Shown here: positions 1 to 8,679 of the stretch, piece after piece
Layout: each line of letters begins with the position of its first letter
Numbering within the stretch: the first letter of the stretch is position 1
Assembly: GCF_026342035.1 (NCBI RefSeq)
Contig: NZ_JAPENM010000001.1
Coordinates: 124,001-188,000 of the forward strand
Direction: 5' to 3'
From: Aldersonia sp. NBC_00410
Lineage (GTDB): Bacteria; Actinomycetota; Actinomycetes; Mycobacteriales; Mycobacteriaceae
DNA length: 64,000 bases
Program-made: the position numbers and the translations under genes
The notes under the pieces: generated by a model
What the model saw: only the letters and a program-made list of their open reading frames with translations
Database searches by the model: none
What the model was told of the DNA's origin: nothing

Positions 1-53
1 CCCGGCGAGGGAGAGAGATACCGGGTTCTCGCCAGGGGGCCGTCGGGTTGGGC

Positions 54-221
54 TCAGCGAGATTCGCGATGCGCCCGGTGAGTGCCGCAGTTCGGGCAGA
101 ACTTCTTCAGTTCGAGCCGATCCGGGTCATTACGACGGTTCTTTTTGGTGATGTAATTGCGGTGCTTGCACACCTCGCAGGCCAAGGTGATCTTGGGCCG
201 CACATCGGTGGAGGAAGCCAC
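54..221 (-). CDS. rpmG: 50S ribosomal protein L33
   Basis: A 55-residue L33 of the large ribosomal subunit. The protein shows the family core [12 protein letters not shown], the basic stretch ITKKNRR and a second pair CPNC, so both CxxC pairs of the zinc-ribbon (C+) form are present; it ends HRESR. The GTG at 221 is used because the open frame further upstream runs into tRNA spacer. It follows tRNA-Met on the same strand. In mycobacteria tRNA-Thr, tRNA-Met and rpmG2 are followed by the FAS-II dehydratase genes hadABC, so those are the likely genes beyond the left edge (inference). Confidence 0.95.
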   Translation of the reverse strand: MASSTDVRPKITLACEVCKHRNYITKKNRRNDPDRLELKKFCPNCGTHRAHRESR

Positions 222-297
222 GACACGCCTTCTTTCGCCTCTACTGATCGGCCCCGGAACTTTCGGTGCCGTGGGCGATCGATTCGTTAGTCTCTTG

Positions 298-370
298 TAG
301 CGATGGCCGGACTTGAACCGGCGACACAACGATTATGAGTCGTTTGCTCTACCGACTGAGCTACACCGCC
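298..370 (-). tRNA. tRNA-Met (CAT anticodon, elongator type)
   Basis: A 73-nt cloverleaf read on the minus strand. The acceptor stem starts GGCGGTG and pairs with CATCGCT with a G-U pair at position 1; the D arm is GTAGCTCAGTCGGTAGAGC, the anticodon loop carries CAT, and the T arm is GCCGG-TTCAAGT-CCGGC with discriminator A. The 3' CCA is not encoded. It lies between tRNA-Thr and rpmG and is probably co-transcribed with both. Confidence 0.95.
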
Positions 371-414
371 TTGCCCTTTTCGGCACCGAGTTGACCCGGC
401 ACCGCAATCCAGCG

Positions 415-487
415 AGCCCCCTAACGGAATCGAACCGTTGACCTTTTCCTTACCATGGAAACGCTCTACCGACTGAGCTAAGGGGGC
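415..487 (-). tRNA. tRNA-Thr (GGT anticodon)
   Basis: A 73-nt tRNA on the minus strand. Acceptor stem GCCCCCT pairs perfectly with AGGGGGC, discriminator T, anticodon stem TTTCC/GGAAA with GGT in the loop, and T loop TTCGATT. CCA is not encoded. Second gene of the Tyr-Thr-Met tRNA run. Confidence 0.95.
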
Positions 488-675
488 ATGGCTTCGCTCG
501 CACCTGATTCGGTTCAACCCGTTCCAGGGTGCGTTCGAAGCCTTCAAGAGGTTACACAGACTGGAGCCTGCGCGCCAAACCGCGAGGTCAGCGCCCTTTT
601 CAATCTCGCCTCCCGGCCGGGTTCACCGCTGGAAAGCGAAGACCCCGGGTGTCATCGACAACCGGGGCCTTCGAG

Positions 676-758
676 TGGCAGATGTAGGATTCGAACCTAC
701 GTAGGCATAAGCCGACGGATTTACAGTCCGCTCCCATTGGCCGCTCGGGCAATCTGCC
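676..758 (-). tRNA. tRNA-Tyr (GTA anticodon)
   Basis: An 83-nt class II tRNA on the minus strand. Acceptor GGCAGAT pairs with ATCTGCC, the anticodon stem CGGAC/ATCCG region presents GTA, and a long variable arm follows, as expected for bacterial tRNA-Tyr. The T arm contains GTTCGAATCC and the discriminator is A. It is the first gene of the minus-strand tRNA-rpmG run. Confidence 0.95.
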
Positions 759-806
759 GTTCGCGTGGATTTCACCGGTTTCCCGGTCGTTCCCGACGCG
801 CAGAGC

Positions 807-837
807 AGAATACAACGAACCCACACCCGCGATGCAA
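807..837 (-). promoter_or_regulatory. Candidate sigma-A-type promoter of the tRNA-Tyr/Thr/Met-rpmG run
   Basis: On the minus strand TTGCAT (832-837) and TATTCT (807-812) are separated by 19 bp, slightly long for a housekeeping promoter. The predicted start near position 800 lies about 40 nt upstream of mature tRNA-Tyr. Found by eye only. Confidence 0.35.
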
Positions 838-937
838 ACCGGGTGGTCGAACCATGACTCACCGCTTGCTAGCGTCGTGAAACGTCCCCGTGCGCCGGTT
901 TCGGCGCTCCCGATCAACGCAAGTATGAGGAGCTGTT

Positions 938-1429
938 GTGGCCGATTCGTCGTTCGATGTGGTGAGCAAGGTCGACCGCCAGGAGGTCGACAACGCCCTC
1001 AACCAGGCCGCCAAGGAATTGACCCAGCGCTACGACTTCCGTGGCACCGGCGCTGGAATCGACTGGTCGGGCGAAGAGGCGATAGTCATCACCGCCGACT
1101 CCGAGGAGCGCGTCAAGGCCGCCGTCGACGTGTTCAAGGAGAAGCTGATCCGCCGCGACATTTCGCTGAAGGCGTTCGATGCCGGCGAGCCCGCCGCGTC
1201 CGGGAAGGTGTTCAAGGTCACCGGCACCCTGGTCCAGGGCATCACCTCGGAGAACGCGAAGAAGATCTCCAAGAAGATCCGCGACGACGGCCCCAAGGGC
1301 GTGAAGGCGCAGATCCAGGGCGAGGAGCTGCGGGTCAGCAGCAAGAAGCGCGACGATCTGCAGGCCGTGATCGCGCTGCTGAAGAACGAGGATTTCGGGA
1401 TCGCGCTGCAGTTCGTGAACTACCGGTAG
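938..1429 (+). CDS. yajQ: YajQ-family nucleotide/cyclic-di-GMP-binding protein
   Basis: A 163-residue cytosolic protein covering the whole YajQ family length, starting at GTG with [20 protein letters not shown] and ending ALQFVNYR. The motifs [11 protein letters not shown] and the C-terminal [16 protein letters not shown] are typical. Family members are two ferredoxin-like domains that bind nucleotides; some bind cyclic di-GMP and affect transcription. The role here is unknown. Its 3' end overlaps the convergent htpX by 10 bp, the close pairing seen in relatives (from memory). Confidence 0.93.
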   Translation: MADSSFDVVSKVDRQEVDNALNQAAKELTQRYDFRGTGAGIDWSGEEAIVITADSEERVKAAVDVFKEKLIRRDISLKAFDAGEPAASGKVFKVTGTLVQGITSENAKKISKKIRDDGPKGVKAQIQGEELRVSSKKRDDLQAVIALLKNEDFGIALQFVNYR

Positions 1430-2298
1430 TTGCGCGGCCCGCCGGCCATCCGCTCGAGCCGCTCGATCCGCTCCGCCATCGGCGGGTGCGTGGAAAACAT
1501 CCGGCTCATCTTGTCGCCGGCCCGGAACGGGTTCGCGATCATCATGTGCGACTGCGCGGCGATCTTGGGCTCCGGCGGCAGCGGCGCGGCCTGGGTGCCG
1601 CGCTCGAGCTTGCGCAGCGCGGACGCGAGCGCGAGCGGATCGCCGGTGAGTTCGGCGCCGGACTGGTCGGCCTGGTACTCGCGCGACCGCGAAACCGCCA
1701 GCTTGATCAGCGTCGCCGCGATCGGGCCGAGCAGCGAGACCAGCAAGATGGCGAACGGGTTGCCGCCCTCGCGATTGCCGCCGAACATCGAGGCGTAGAA
1801 CGCGAAGTTCGCCAGCCCAGAGATGACCGCGGCGAGTGCGCCCGCGACCGACGAGATCAGGATGTCGCGGTTGTAGACGTGCGAGAGTTCGTGGCCGAGC
1901 ACCGCACGCAGCTCGCGTTCGTCGAGAATCTGCAGGATGCCACTGGTGCAACACACTGCCGCGTGGCGTGGACTACGGCCGGTCGCGAACGCGTTCGGCG
2001 CGTTGGTGGGGCTGACATAAAGCCGCGGCATCGGCTGGCGCGCGGTGGTGGCCAGCTCCCGCACGATCCGGTAGATCACCGGCGCCTCGAGTTCGCTCAC
2101 CGGCTGGGCATGCATCGCACGCAGCGCGAGCTTGTCGCTGTTGAAATAGGCGTACGCGTTCATCCCGACCGCGAGCAGGATCGAGAGGAACAAGATCGTG
2201 GGGTTCTGGAACAGCGCGCCGATGAAGACGATCAGCGCCGACATTCCCACCAACAGTCCGAACGTCTTGAACCCGTTCGCGTACCCGTGACTGTGCAT
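1420..2298 (-). CDS. htpX: HtpX-like membrane zinc metalloprotease
   Basis: A 292-residue M48-family protease with the catalytic zinc motif HELSH and a downstream glutamate in the [12 protein letters not shown] helix (third ligand). Two hydrophobic helices lie near the N-terminus (about residues 10-50) and two more in the middle (about 155-205), so it is an inner-membrane enzyme with a cytosolic active site. The family degrades misfolded membrane proteins. It starts [16 protein letters not shown] at ATG. In M. tuberculosis htpX (Rv0563) follows grcC1 (Rv0562) and menJ (Rv0561c), as here. Confidence 0.93.
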   Translation of the reverse strand: MHSHGYANGFKTFGLLVGMSALIVFIGALFQNPTILFLSILLAVGMNAYAYFNSDKLALRAMHAQPVSELEAPVIYRIVRELATTARQPMPRLYVSPTNAPNAFATGRSPRHAAVCCTSGILQILDERELRAVLGHELSHVYNRDILISSVAGALAAVISGLANFAFYASMFGGNREGGNPFAILLVSLLGPIAATLIKLAVSRSREYQADQSGAELTGDPLALASALRKLERGTQAAPLPPEPKIAAQSHMMIANPFRAGDKMSRMFSTHPPMAERIERLERMAGGPRNYR

Positions 2299-2386
2299 CT
2301 CGTCTCCTGGCTCCCGGATACCGATCCGTACCCGTCAGTGTGTCAACGACTGCGCCGGTCGGACCGGTTCCCAAGCGATCGATGTG

Positions 2387-3424
2387 TCAGCCGACGCGCT
2401 CGATCGTGTAGCGCACCAGCTTGGCCAGCGCATCGTTCGCGGGACCGGCGGGCAGCTTCGCCAGCGTCTCGAGTGCACGATCGGCGAAACCTTCCAGCCG
2501 TTCCTTGGCGCGCACCATGCCCTGCGACTCGCCCAACAGCGCGAGCGCTTCGGCCAGGTCCTCATCCGAGGTGACCGGTCCGTCGAGCAGATCGCGCAGC
2601 CGGTCACCGTCGGGACCGTCTTCCCGCAGCGCGTACAGGACGGGCAGCGTGTGCACGCCTTCACGCAAGTCGGTGCCCGGTGTCTTGCCGGACTGCGCGG
2701 ACACCGACGAAATGTCGATGATGTCGTCGGAGACCTGGAATGCGGTGCCGACGATGCTGCCGAGTTCCTCGAGCAACGCGACGTGTTCCGGGTTAGCACC
2801 TGAGAAGGTGGCGCCGAACCGGCCGGAGGCGGCGATCAGCGAGCCGGTCTTCTCCCAGACCACCTTGAGGTAGTGCTCGACCGGATCGGTTTCCTGCTTC
2901 GCGCCTAGAGTCTCGCGCATCTGCCCCGTCACGAGCTGGGCAAACGTGTCCGCGATGATGCGTACTGCTTCGGGACCGAGGGTGGAGACCAGCCGCGACG
3001 CGTGGGCGAACAGATAGTCGCCGGCGAGGATGGCGACGCTGTTACCCCAGCGCGCGTTCGCGCTCGGCGCCCCGCGGCGCATGCTCGCCTCGTCCATCAC
3101 GTCGTCGTGGTAGAGCGTGGCCAGGTGCACGAGTTCGACAACCGTCGCCGCGGTCACGATGCCGGGGGAGGTGGGCGCGGGACCGAGTTGGGCGGTGAGC
3201 ACGGTGAACAGCGGCCGGAACCGCTTGCCACCGGCGTTGACCAGGTGCAACGCCGCCTCGGTCAGAAAGTCTTCGCCCTCGGAAAGTTCGGCGATCATCA
3301 ACTTCTCGACCTCGGCGAGGCCGGTCCGAACGGCTGTCGCCAGTTCCGGATCGCCGAGGTCGATACCTGCCACCGTCGTGTTGTCGTCGCTCACGCTGGA
3401 TGTGCCCGTCTCTTCTCGCGCCAT
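2387..3424 (-). CDS. grcC1: Polyprenyl diphosphate synthase (GrcC1/HepT type)
   Basis: A trans-prenyltransferase of about 345 residues that elongates farnesyl or geranylgeranyl diphosphate, most likely for the menaquinone side chain. The first aspartate-rich motif is in LYHDDVMDEASMRRGAPS and the second in FQVSDDIIDISS; GGKRFRP marks the IPP-binding region. The ATG at 3424 gives a length close to M. tuberculosis GrcC1; a GTG five codons upstream is possible. It is divergent from menJ, and the spacer holds the 24-bp repeat array. Chain length cannot be read from the sequence with confidence. Confidence 0.9.
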   Translation of the reverse strand: MAREETGTSSVSDDNTTVAGIDLGDPELATAVRTGLAEVEKLMIAELSEGEDFLTEAALHLVNAGGKRFRPLFTVLTAQLGPAPTSPGIVTAATVVELVHLATLYHDDVMDEASMRRGAPSANARWGNSVAILAGDYLFAHASRLVSTLGPEAVRIIADTFAQLVTGQMRETLGAKQETDPVEHYLKVVWEKTGSLIAASGRFGATFSGANPEHVALLEELGSIVGTAFQVSDDIIDISSVSAQSGKTPGTDLREGVHTLPVLYALREDGPDGDRLRDLLDGPVTSDEDLAEALALLGESQGMVRAKERLEGFADRALETLAKLPAGPANDALAKLVRYTIERVG

Positions 3425-3480
3425 AGCGTTCCAAACCACCCTAAGAACCTAGCCGGTCGATGTGCTGCGCGGCGCGTCGC

Positions 3481-3600
3481 CATGAGTGTCGTGCCACCGC
3501 GAAGCATGAGCGCCGTGCCACCGCGAAGCATGAGCGTCGTGCCACTGCGAAGCATGAGCGCCGTGCCACCGCGAAGCATGAGCGCCGTGCCACTGCGAAG
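3481..3600. repeat. Five tandem copies of a 24-bp repeat
   Basis: The 120 bp are exactly five head-to-tail 24-bp units, each beginning CATGAGYGYCGTGCCAC and ending CGCGAAG, differing only at a few C/T positions. The array ends 8 bp before the GTG start of menJ and lies about 55 bp from grcC1, so it fills most of the shared divergent promoter region. With no unique spacers it is not a CRISPR; it resembles a VNTR/MIRU-type minisatellite. Because 24 is divisible by three, frames through it stay open on both strands, but no convincing protein is encoded. Confidence 0.95.
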
Positions 3601-3608
3601 ATGGATAC

Positions 3609-4871
3609 GTGTCAGCCCCCGATCCCCGATCAGTCGAGTCTGCCCGCATCCCCACGGCGTCCGAGGTACTCGTCGTCGGCGCGGGTCCAGCGGGTTCGGC
3701 CGCTGCGGCGTGGGCGGCCCGGCGGGGATACGAAGTACTACTCGTCGATGCGGCGGCGTTCCCGCGCGACAAGACCTGCGGCGACGGCCTCACCCCCCGC
3801 GCCGTAGCCGAGCTCGATCGGCTCGGCCTCGGCGACTGGGTTCGGGCGCGGGCGACGAATCGTGGGCTGAAGCTCGCCGGCTTCGGCCATGAACAGGTCA
3901 TCGCCTGGCCTGGTGGCGCCCTGCCGAGTGTCGGTAGCGCGGTGGCCCGCACCGAACTGGACGCGCGCATCCGCGAGGCCGCCGTCGATTCCGGAGCCAG
4001 TGCCGTGCAGGCCCGCGCCGTGGATATCGAGCGGGATGGCCCCCGGGTCGCCGCGGTGACGCTGCAGACACCCGAAGGTGTGCACACCGTCGCGTGCCGG
4101 ACGCTTGTCGTCGCCGACGGCGTGCGCTCCCCGATCGGCAAGCTGCTCGGCCGTACCTGGCACCGAGACAGTGCGTACGGCGTCGCCGCGCGCGCATACG
4201 CGAAGACCGAACGCAGTACCGAGGAGTGGATCAGCTCCGACCTGGAACTTCGCGATCCGTCCGGCAAGCTGCAGCCCGGCTACGGCTGGGTGTTCCCACT
4301 GGCCAATGGCGAGGTGAACATCGGCGTCGGATCGCTGGCGACGGCACGCCGACCGGCGGACGTCGCGCTGCGCCCACTGCTCGAGCAGTACGCGACGCTA
4401 CGCAGCGCGGAGTGGGAATTCGAAGGTCCGCTGCGTGCGGTGTCGTCGGCGCTACTGCCGATGGGTGGTGCGGTCTCCGGGGTCGCCGGGCCCAACTGGG
4501 CTCTGGTGGGTGACGCCGCGGCGTGCGTCAACCCGCTCAACGGTGAGGGCATCGACTACGGACTGGAAGGCGGGCGGATGCTCGCCGACCTCCTCGACGC
4601 ACCCGATCTCACTGCGCTGTGGCCGGCGACGCTGCGGGCACACTACGGGCGCGCGTTCTCGGTGGCGCGGCGGCTCGCCGCGCTCACCACACTCCCCCGC
4701 GTCCTGCCCACGGCGGGTCCACGTGCACTGCGCTCGGGCCGGGTGATGGGTGTTGCGGTCCGGGTGATGGGCAACCTGGTGACCGATGAGGACACCGATC
4801 TCGTCGCGCGGATGTGGCGGGGGTCGGGGGGATTGTCGATGCGGACGGACCGGCGGGCGTTGTTCGCGTAG
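3609..4871 (+). CDS. menJ: Menaquinone reductase (geranylgeranyl reductase family)
   Basis: A 420-residue FAD-dependent reductase. The FAD fold starts VLVVGAGPAGSAAAAWAARR, followed by PRDKTCGDGLTPRAV and the second FAD signature LVGDAAACVNPLNGEGIDYG. It matches, in order and wording, what I recall of M. tuberculosis MenJ (Rv0561c), which saturates one isoprene unit of menaquinone. The start is the GTG immediately after the repeat array; an ATG 8 bp upstream is out of frame. Unlike in M. tuberculosis it is followed by glycosyltransferases rather than Rv0560c/Rv0559c and menG. Confidence 0.92.
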   Translation: MSAPDPRSVESARIPTASEVLVVGAGPAGSAAAAWAARRGYEVLLVDAAAFPRDKTCGDGLTPRAVAELDRLGLGDWVRARATNRGLKLAGFGHEQVIAWPGGALPSVGSAVARTELDARIREAAVDSGASAVQARAVDIERDGPRVAAVTLQTPEGVHTVACRTLVVADGVRSPIGKLLGRTWHRDSAYGVAARAYAKTERSTEEWISSDLELRDPSGKLQPGYGWVFPLANGEVNIGVGSLATARRPADVALRPLLEQYATLRSAEWEFEGPLRAVSSALLPMGGAVSGVAGPNWALVGDAAACVNPLNGEGIDYGLEGGRMLADLLDAPDLTALWPATLRAHYGRAFSVARRLAALTTLPRVLPTAGPRALRSGRVMGVAVRVMGNLVTDEDTDLVARMWRGSGGLSMRTDRRALFA

Positions 4872-4875
4872 CGAC

Positions 4876-5691
4876 TCAGCCGGAGCGGCTGCTCTCGTCG
4901 CGTTCCCAGCGAACTTGCGTGCGTCCGCGACGTCGGCCGGCGAGTGCAAACGCGACATATACCGACGTGTCGATCGCGGAGCGCGGGCCGCGGACACTGG
5001 TCAGGACGGTCTTCAAGCTTCGCCCCGACGACGAACCGCCTGGCTGATCGTTGGTTCCTTGATAGACGCGTCGCAGCGTTCTGATCAGACTGCGGCTGTC
5101 CCGTGGAGTCGCGACAAGGGTTGGCTCGGTGGGGACAACCGCTTTCTCGGTGCGGTTGAATTGTTGGTCTACCCAGAGGTCGTCTCCGGTGACGGCCGGG
5201 AACCGTCCGATTCGCACGTGCCCGGCTTCGTTGAGGCCGTAGGCTCCTGCTCCCCACAAGGCGTCACCGAACTGCGGAATGCGGGCGCGTGCGCGGTAGT
5301 AGCTGCGCACCGGTCGACTGGCCCCGGTTGTGTCGTACCTGGAGGCCGGCCGTGCAGCAAGCACCTCACCCGACCGTAGGACGTCGAACACCTCGGCGAC
5401 TGCCTGCGGGGTGATCCGGATGTCCGCGTCGAGGTACAGCCGGGGCCAGCGCGTCGCCACATCGTCGCCGGCGTTGAGTGCAGCGACCTTCGACGCCTCC
5501 GCGATCTCGAGCACCTCGATCCCCGGGACGGAGCGGGCAACCGCGGCGGTGTCGTCGGTGCACCCGTTGCACACCACCAGCACCTCCAAGAGCCCCGTCC
5601 GGGCGGTGTCGCTCAACGGCGCGAGAGTCTGCGCAATGACGGCGGACTCGTTGTGGGCGGGCACGATCACCGAGCCGGACATCTGCTGCAT
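4876..5691 (-). CDS. Glycosyltransferase family 2
   Basis: A cytosolic GT-A glycosyltransferase of 271 residues beginning MQQMSGSVIVPAHNESAVIA. The nucleotide-binding VCNGCTDDT and metal-binding YLDADIRI (DxD) motifs are clear. The ATG at 5691 is preceded by GGAG at 11 nt; an in-frame ATG three codons on is an alternative. No membrane segments, so it may act as a soluble repeat-unit assembly enzyme. It converges on menJ with a 4-bp gap and is the first gene of the polysaccharide island on this side. Donor and acceptor unknown. Confidence 0.82.
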   Translation of the reverse strand: MQQMSGSVIVPAHNESAVIAQTLAPLSDTARTGLLEVLVVCNGCTDDTAAVARSVPGIEVLEIAEASKVAALNAGDDVATRWPRLYLDADIRITPQAVAEVFDVLRSGEVLAARPASRYDTTGASRPVRSYYRARARIPQFGDALWGAGAYGLNEAGHVRIGRFPAVTGDDLWVDQQFNRTEKAVVPTEPTLVATPRDSRSLIRTLRRVYQGTNDQPGGSSSGRSLKTVLTSVRGPRSAIDTSVYVAFALAGRRRGRTQVRWERDESSRSG

Positions 5692-5885
5692 GCAGAAATC
5701 ATCTCCGCGCGGGCGAAATCCGTCCACCGAGCGGCGGCCGGGTCGGATCGGCGCCCGCGCGGGATAGCGGCAAAGTGGCTGGGTCTGTAACGTCGCCCCT
5801 ATTCGTCCCGACTTGGCTGCATGACACCCCAATCGTCGTCGAGCGCTGCGCTCGATGCTGGCCCGCCGCGGACGGTAGCGAGAAC

Positions 5886-6824
5886 ATGAATCGAAATATC
5901 CCGGACAGCCTGGCCGTCGCCGTCGTCACCTACAACAGCGCGGACCATCTCGAGGCGCTGTTGGATTCGCTGCCCGCCGCCGCCGGATCGCTGACCCTAT
6001 CGGTGCTCGTCGTCGACAACGCGTCAAGTGACGACTCCGTCGCGGTGGCCCGCCGGTATCCGGGAGTACAGGTGATCCAGACTGGTGCGAACCTCGGTTA
6101 TTCGGGGGCGATCAACGTCGCGCGTGACCACTTTGGCCACACGAACCTCGCAATCCTCAACCCGGACCTCACCCTGGGACCCAAGTGCCTCGAGGTCCTC
6201 GTACACGGATTGCGGGGCACCGTCGGAATCAGCGTGCCGAAACTGACCGCACCCGACGGCGAGGTGTTTCGGGATCTGCGTCGGGAATCATCGGTGCATG
6301 GCGCGTTGGGGGACGCCGTGTTCGGTGACCACTGGCCGATGCGCCCGCGCTGGCTCACCGACGACCTGCGTCGGCCATCGGACTACGACGAGCCTCGCGA
6401 AGTCGCGTGGGCGGGCGGTGCCGCGTGGGTGGTCTCCGCCGAGTGCAATGACCGCGTGGGGCGGTGGGACGACGAGACCTTCTTCCTGTACTCCGAGGAG
6501 ACCGACTATGCCCGTCGGGCGCGCGGCCTCGGATTCACTGTCCGCTACGACTCGGACGCATATGCCATGCACCATGGCGGCGGCTCGGGGACCTCGGCTG
6601 CGCTACTTGCGCTGCTCTCCGTGAACCGCGTCCGATACTTCGAGCGGTACAACGGTCCTGTGCGAACGGCGTGCTTTCGTGCCGCAGTCGTGCTCGGTCA
6701 TATGCTTCGAGCGTCATCGGTGTCGGGCCACCGGTACGCCCTCGGCATCGTCGCGAATCGGCGCAGGTGGAGCGAACTGCCGACGGCGGAGACGCGCATC
6801 GACACATCCGGCCGGAGCGCGTGA
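5886..6824 (+). CDS. Glycosyltransferase family 2 (WbbL/rhamnosyltransferase-like)
   Basis: 312 residues, GT-A fold: LAVAVVTYNSADHLEALLDSL, VVDNASSDDS, ILNPDLTLG, and the acceptor-side signature WAGGAAWVV followed by FFLYSEETDYARRAR. This pattern is shared with WbbL-like rhamnosyl and galactofuranosyl transferases, but the sugar is not predictable. ATG at 5886 is the first start after the divergent gene; the open frame upstream overlaps that gene's 5' end. Its TGA overlaps the next ATG by one base, opening a five-gene coupled operon. Confidence 0.82.
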   Translation: MNRNIPDSLAVAVVTYNSADHLEALLDSLPAAAGSLTLSVLVVDNASSDDSVAVARRYPGVQVIQTGANLGYSGAINVARDHFGHTNLAILNPDLTLGPKCLEVLVHGLRGTVGISVPKLTAPDGEVFRDLRRESSVHGALGDAVFGDHWPMRPRWLTDDLRRPSDYDEPREVAWAGGAAWVVSAECNDRVGRWDDETFFLYSEETDYARRARGLGFTVRYDSDAYAMHHGGGSGTSAALLALLSVNRVRYFERYNGPVRTACFRAAVVLGHMLRASSVSGHRYALGIVANRRRWSELPTAETRIDTSGRSA

Positions 6825-7504
6825 TGCTTGCGACGAACCGGATTGCGACCATCTGCTTCCACGGAATCGGCACGCCCGAACGCGAGCTCGAGCCGGGCGA
6901 GGAGCGGTTCTGGATAGAGCCGGCAATGTATGAGGAGATCCTCGACGTGATCGCCGCTCATCCGCGCCCAGTGGATCTCACCTTCGACGACGCGAACGCC
7001 TCCGATTTCGTCTACGGTCTACCCGGATTACTGCGCCGGAATATGCGCGCGGAGTTCTTCGTGATCGGCGGGCGACTCGGACAGCCCGGGTCACTGTCCC
7101 CCGACGAAGTCCGTGAACTTCGTGACGCCGGCATGGTGATCGGCAATCACGGTCTGCGCCACCTGCCCTGGCGCGAGGTCCCCACGCTCGACGAGCTCGA
7201 GGAGGAGGTCGGCGAATCGGCGCGAATCATCGAGCGCGAGACCGGGATTCGTCCGGTGAATGCAGCATGCCCGCGCGGGTCATACGATCGTCGTGTGCTG
7301 AATCTGCTTCGACGCCACGGCTACCACCGGGTGTATAGCGTCGATGAGGGCACCTCACGAGCGGGCTCCTGGGTACGCAGCCGGTACTCGGTAATCCATT
7401 CCGACACAGCGGAATCCATCCGCCGACGACTCGACGATCCGGATGGGCCATGGCCAGATCGGATGCGCCGGGGCGCGGCGCAAACCGTGAAGCGTTGGCG
7501 ATGA
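6824..7504 (+). CDS. Polysaccharide deacetylase (NodB homology domain)
   Basis: A short (226 residues) metal-dependent de-N-acetylase-like protein. Motif 1 is DLTFDDAN, motif 2 IGNHGLRHLPW (the metal-binding His pair) and motif 3 CPRGSYDRRV; these are the conserved NodB/CE4 blocks. There is no signal peptide or membrane helix, so it would act in the cytosol on a precursor or small substrate rather than on a finished wall polymer. Its ATG overlaps the preceding stop (TGATG) and its own end overlaps the ATP-grasp start (ATGA). Confidence 0.8.
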   Translation: MLATNRIATICFHGIGTPERELEPGEERFWIEPAMYEEILDVIAAHPRPVDLTFDDANASDFVYGLPGLLRRNMRAEFFVIGGRLGQPGSLSPDEVRELRDAGMVIGNHGLRHLPWREVPTLDELEEEVGESARIIERETGIRPVNAACPRGSYDRRVLNLLRRHGYHRVYSVDEGTSRAGSWVRSRYSVIHSDTAESIRRRLDDPDGPWPDRMRRGAAQTVKRWR

Positions 7505-8679
7505 CCACCGTCCTCGTCGGCTTTGCCGAGTCCTTCGCAGCAATCGAGGCGACCTGGTCGCTGCAACGGTCGGGCATGCGCGTGATCGCATTCGCCCGAC
7601 ACGGCACCAGACCACCGCTAAGGTTCGCCGACGGCGTCGAACTCCATCGGGTGCCCGCACCCGAAGCCGACGTCGCGGGATGCCTGGCCGAGGTCCGCGA
7701 GGTGATCCGCAAATATCGTCCGGACGCGTTTCTGCCGCTCGACGACGCGGCACTGTGGCTCACCCGCGAACTCGGTCCGACCGAGTGCATCGTCGCTGGG
7801 CCATCGTCCCTCGGCATCGACGTCGCACTGGACAAGGCGGCCCAACTGAAGGCTGCCGCAGCCGCCGGGCTACTCGTACCCGACACCAACGTGGTGGCCA
7901 CCGTTGCGGAGATCGAGCCGCCAACCGAGCCGATCATTATCAAACCCGCCGACGCAATTCGTATCCAGGGCACAGGGCTGGTCCGTCCGACCGGCCGCAT
8001 CTGCGCGAGCGCCGCCGAACTCGCGCAGGCGCGGACACAACTCTCCTCGGGACCATTGCTCGTCCAACCGGTGATCCGCGGCCGCGGTGAGGGCCTGTTC
8101 GGCACCGTCGGGCCGAGCGGCGACACCCCGTGGAGCGCGCATCGCCGGATCCGAATGGTCAACCCGGCCGGTTCGGCATCCTCGGCGTGCGAATCGGTCG
8201 AGGTGGATTCCGCATTGCGGGCAGGTGTTGCCGACATGCTCGACGGGCTCGGCTGGCGCGGTCTGTTCATGGCGGAGTTCCTCCGCGACGCCGCGGGCCG
8301 GGCGTGGTTCATGGAACTCAACGGTCGGGCTTGGGGCAGTTTGGCCCTGGCCACCGGGCGGGGCTTCGAGTATCCGGCCTGGGCCGTCCAGGATGCGCTG
8401 GCGCTACCGCGTTCACCGTCGGCACCATCGGCGCCGCCGCACATCCGCGCCCGCCACCTCGGGCGCGAAGCCGTCCATCTCGCCTTCGTTGTGCGTGGTC
8501 CACAGTCGGCAGGAGTCGCCGATTGGCCGCGCCGTGGCCGCACCGTCCGGGATTTGTTGCGTATTCGGCGCGGCGACCGCGTCTACAACTGGAATCGCCG
8601 CCAACCGAAGGTGGCCGTGGCCGACACGTGGCGCACCCTGGCGGACCAACTGCAGTCGCTGCGGAGGAATTCGATATGA
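7501..8679 (+). CDS. ATP-grasp ligase-like protein
   Basis: 392 residues starting MTTVLVGFAESFAAIEATWS. The N-terminus is a Rossmann-like pre-ATP-grasp domain; the ATP-binding loop lies at EPIIIKPADAIRIQGTG and the metal-binding acid/Asn pair at WFMELNGRAWGSLAL. Such carbamoyl-phosphate-synthase-like ATP-grasp enzymes join a carboxylate to an amine or similar nucleophile. Here it sits between a deacetylase, which would expose an amine, and a PHP hydrolase, so amide formation on a deacetylated sugar is a reasonable guess, not a demonstrated activity. ATGA overlaps at both ends. Confidence 0.75.
   Translation: MTTVLVGFAESFAAIEATWSLQRSGMRVIAFARHGTRPPLRFADGVELHRVPAPEADVAGCLAEVREVIRKYRPDAFLPLDDAALWLTRELGPTECIVAGPSSLGIDVALDKAAQLKAAAAAGLLVPDTNVVATVAEIEPPTEPIIIKPADAIRIQGTGLVRPTGRICASAAELAQARTQLSSGPLLVQPVIRGRGEGLFGTVGPSGDTPWSAHRRIRMVNPAGSASSACESVEVDSALRAGVADMLDGLGWRGLFMAEFLRDAAGRAWFMELNGRAWGSLALATGRGFEYPAWAVQDALALPRSPSAPSAPPHIRARHLGREAVHLAFVVRGPQSAGVADWPRRGRTVRDLLRIRRGDRVYNWNRRQPKVAVADTWRTLADQLQSLRRNSI

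Noticed and set aside
298-758. tRNA cluster as attachment site for the island
   Set aside because: The island starts after menJ, over 4 kb away; no tRNA 3' end repeat or integrase found.
832-2574. Long open frame on the plus strand (580 codons)
   Set aside because: It runs antisense to htpX and out of frame through yajQ, is arginine/proline rich and has no motif; typical GC-rich shadow.
3481-3600. CRISPR array
   Set aside because: Units are contiguous with no spacers and no cas gene is near.
3391-3807. Repetitive 8-residue peptides encoded through the 24-bp array on both strands
   Set aside because: Open only because the unit is a multiple of three; no ribosome site or conserved continuation, and the array touches the menJ start.
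7227-8543. 438-codon minus-strand open frame opposite the ATP-grasp gene
   Set aside because: Low-complexity Arg/Ser/Ala composition; the plus strand carries clear deacetylase and ATP-grasp motifs with coupled starts.
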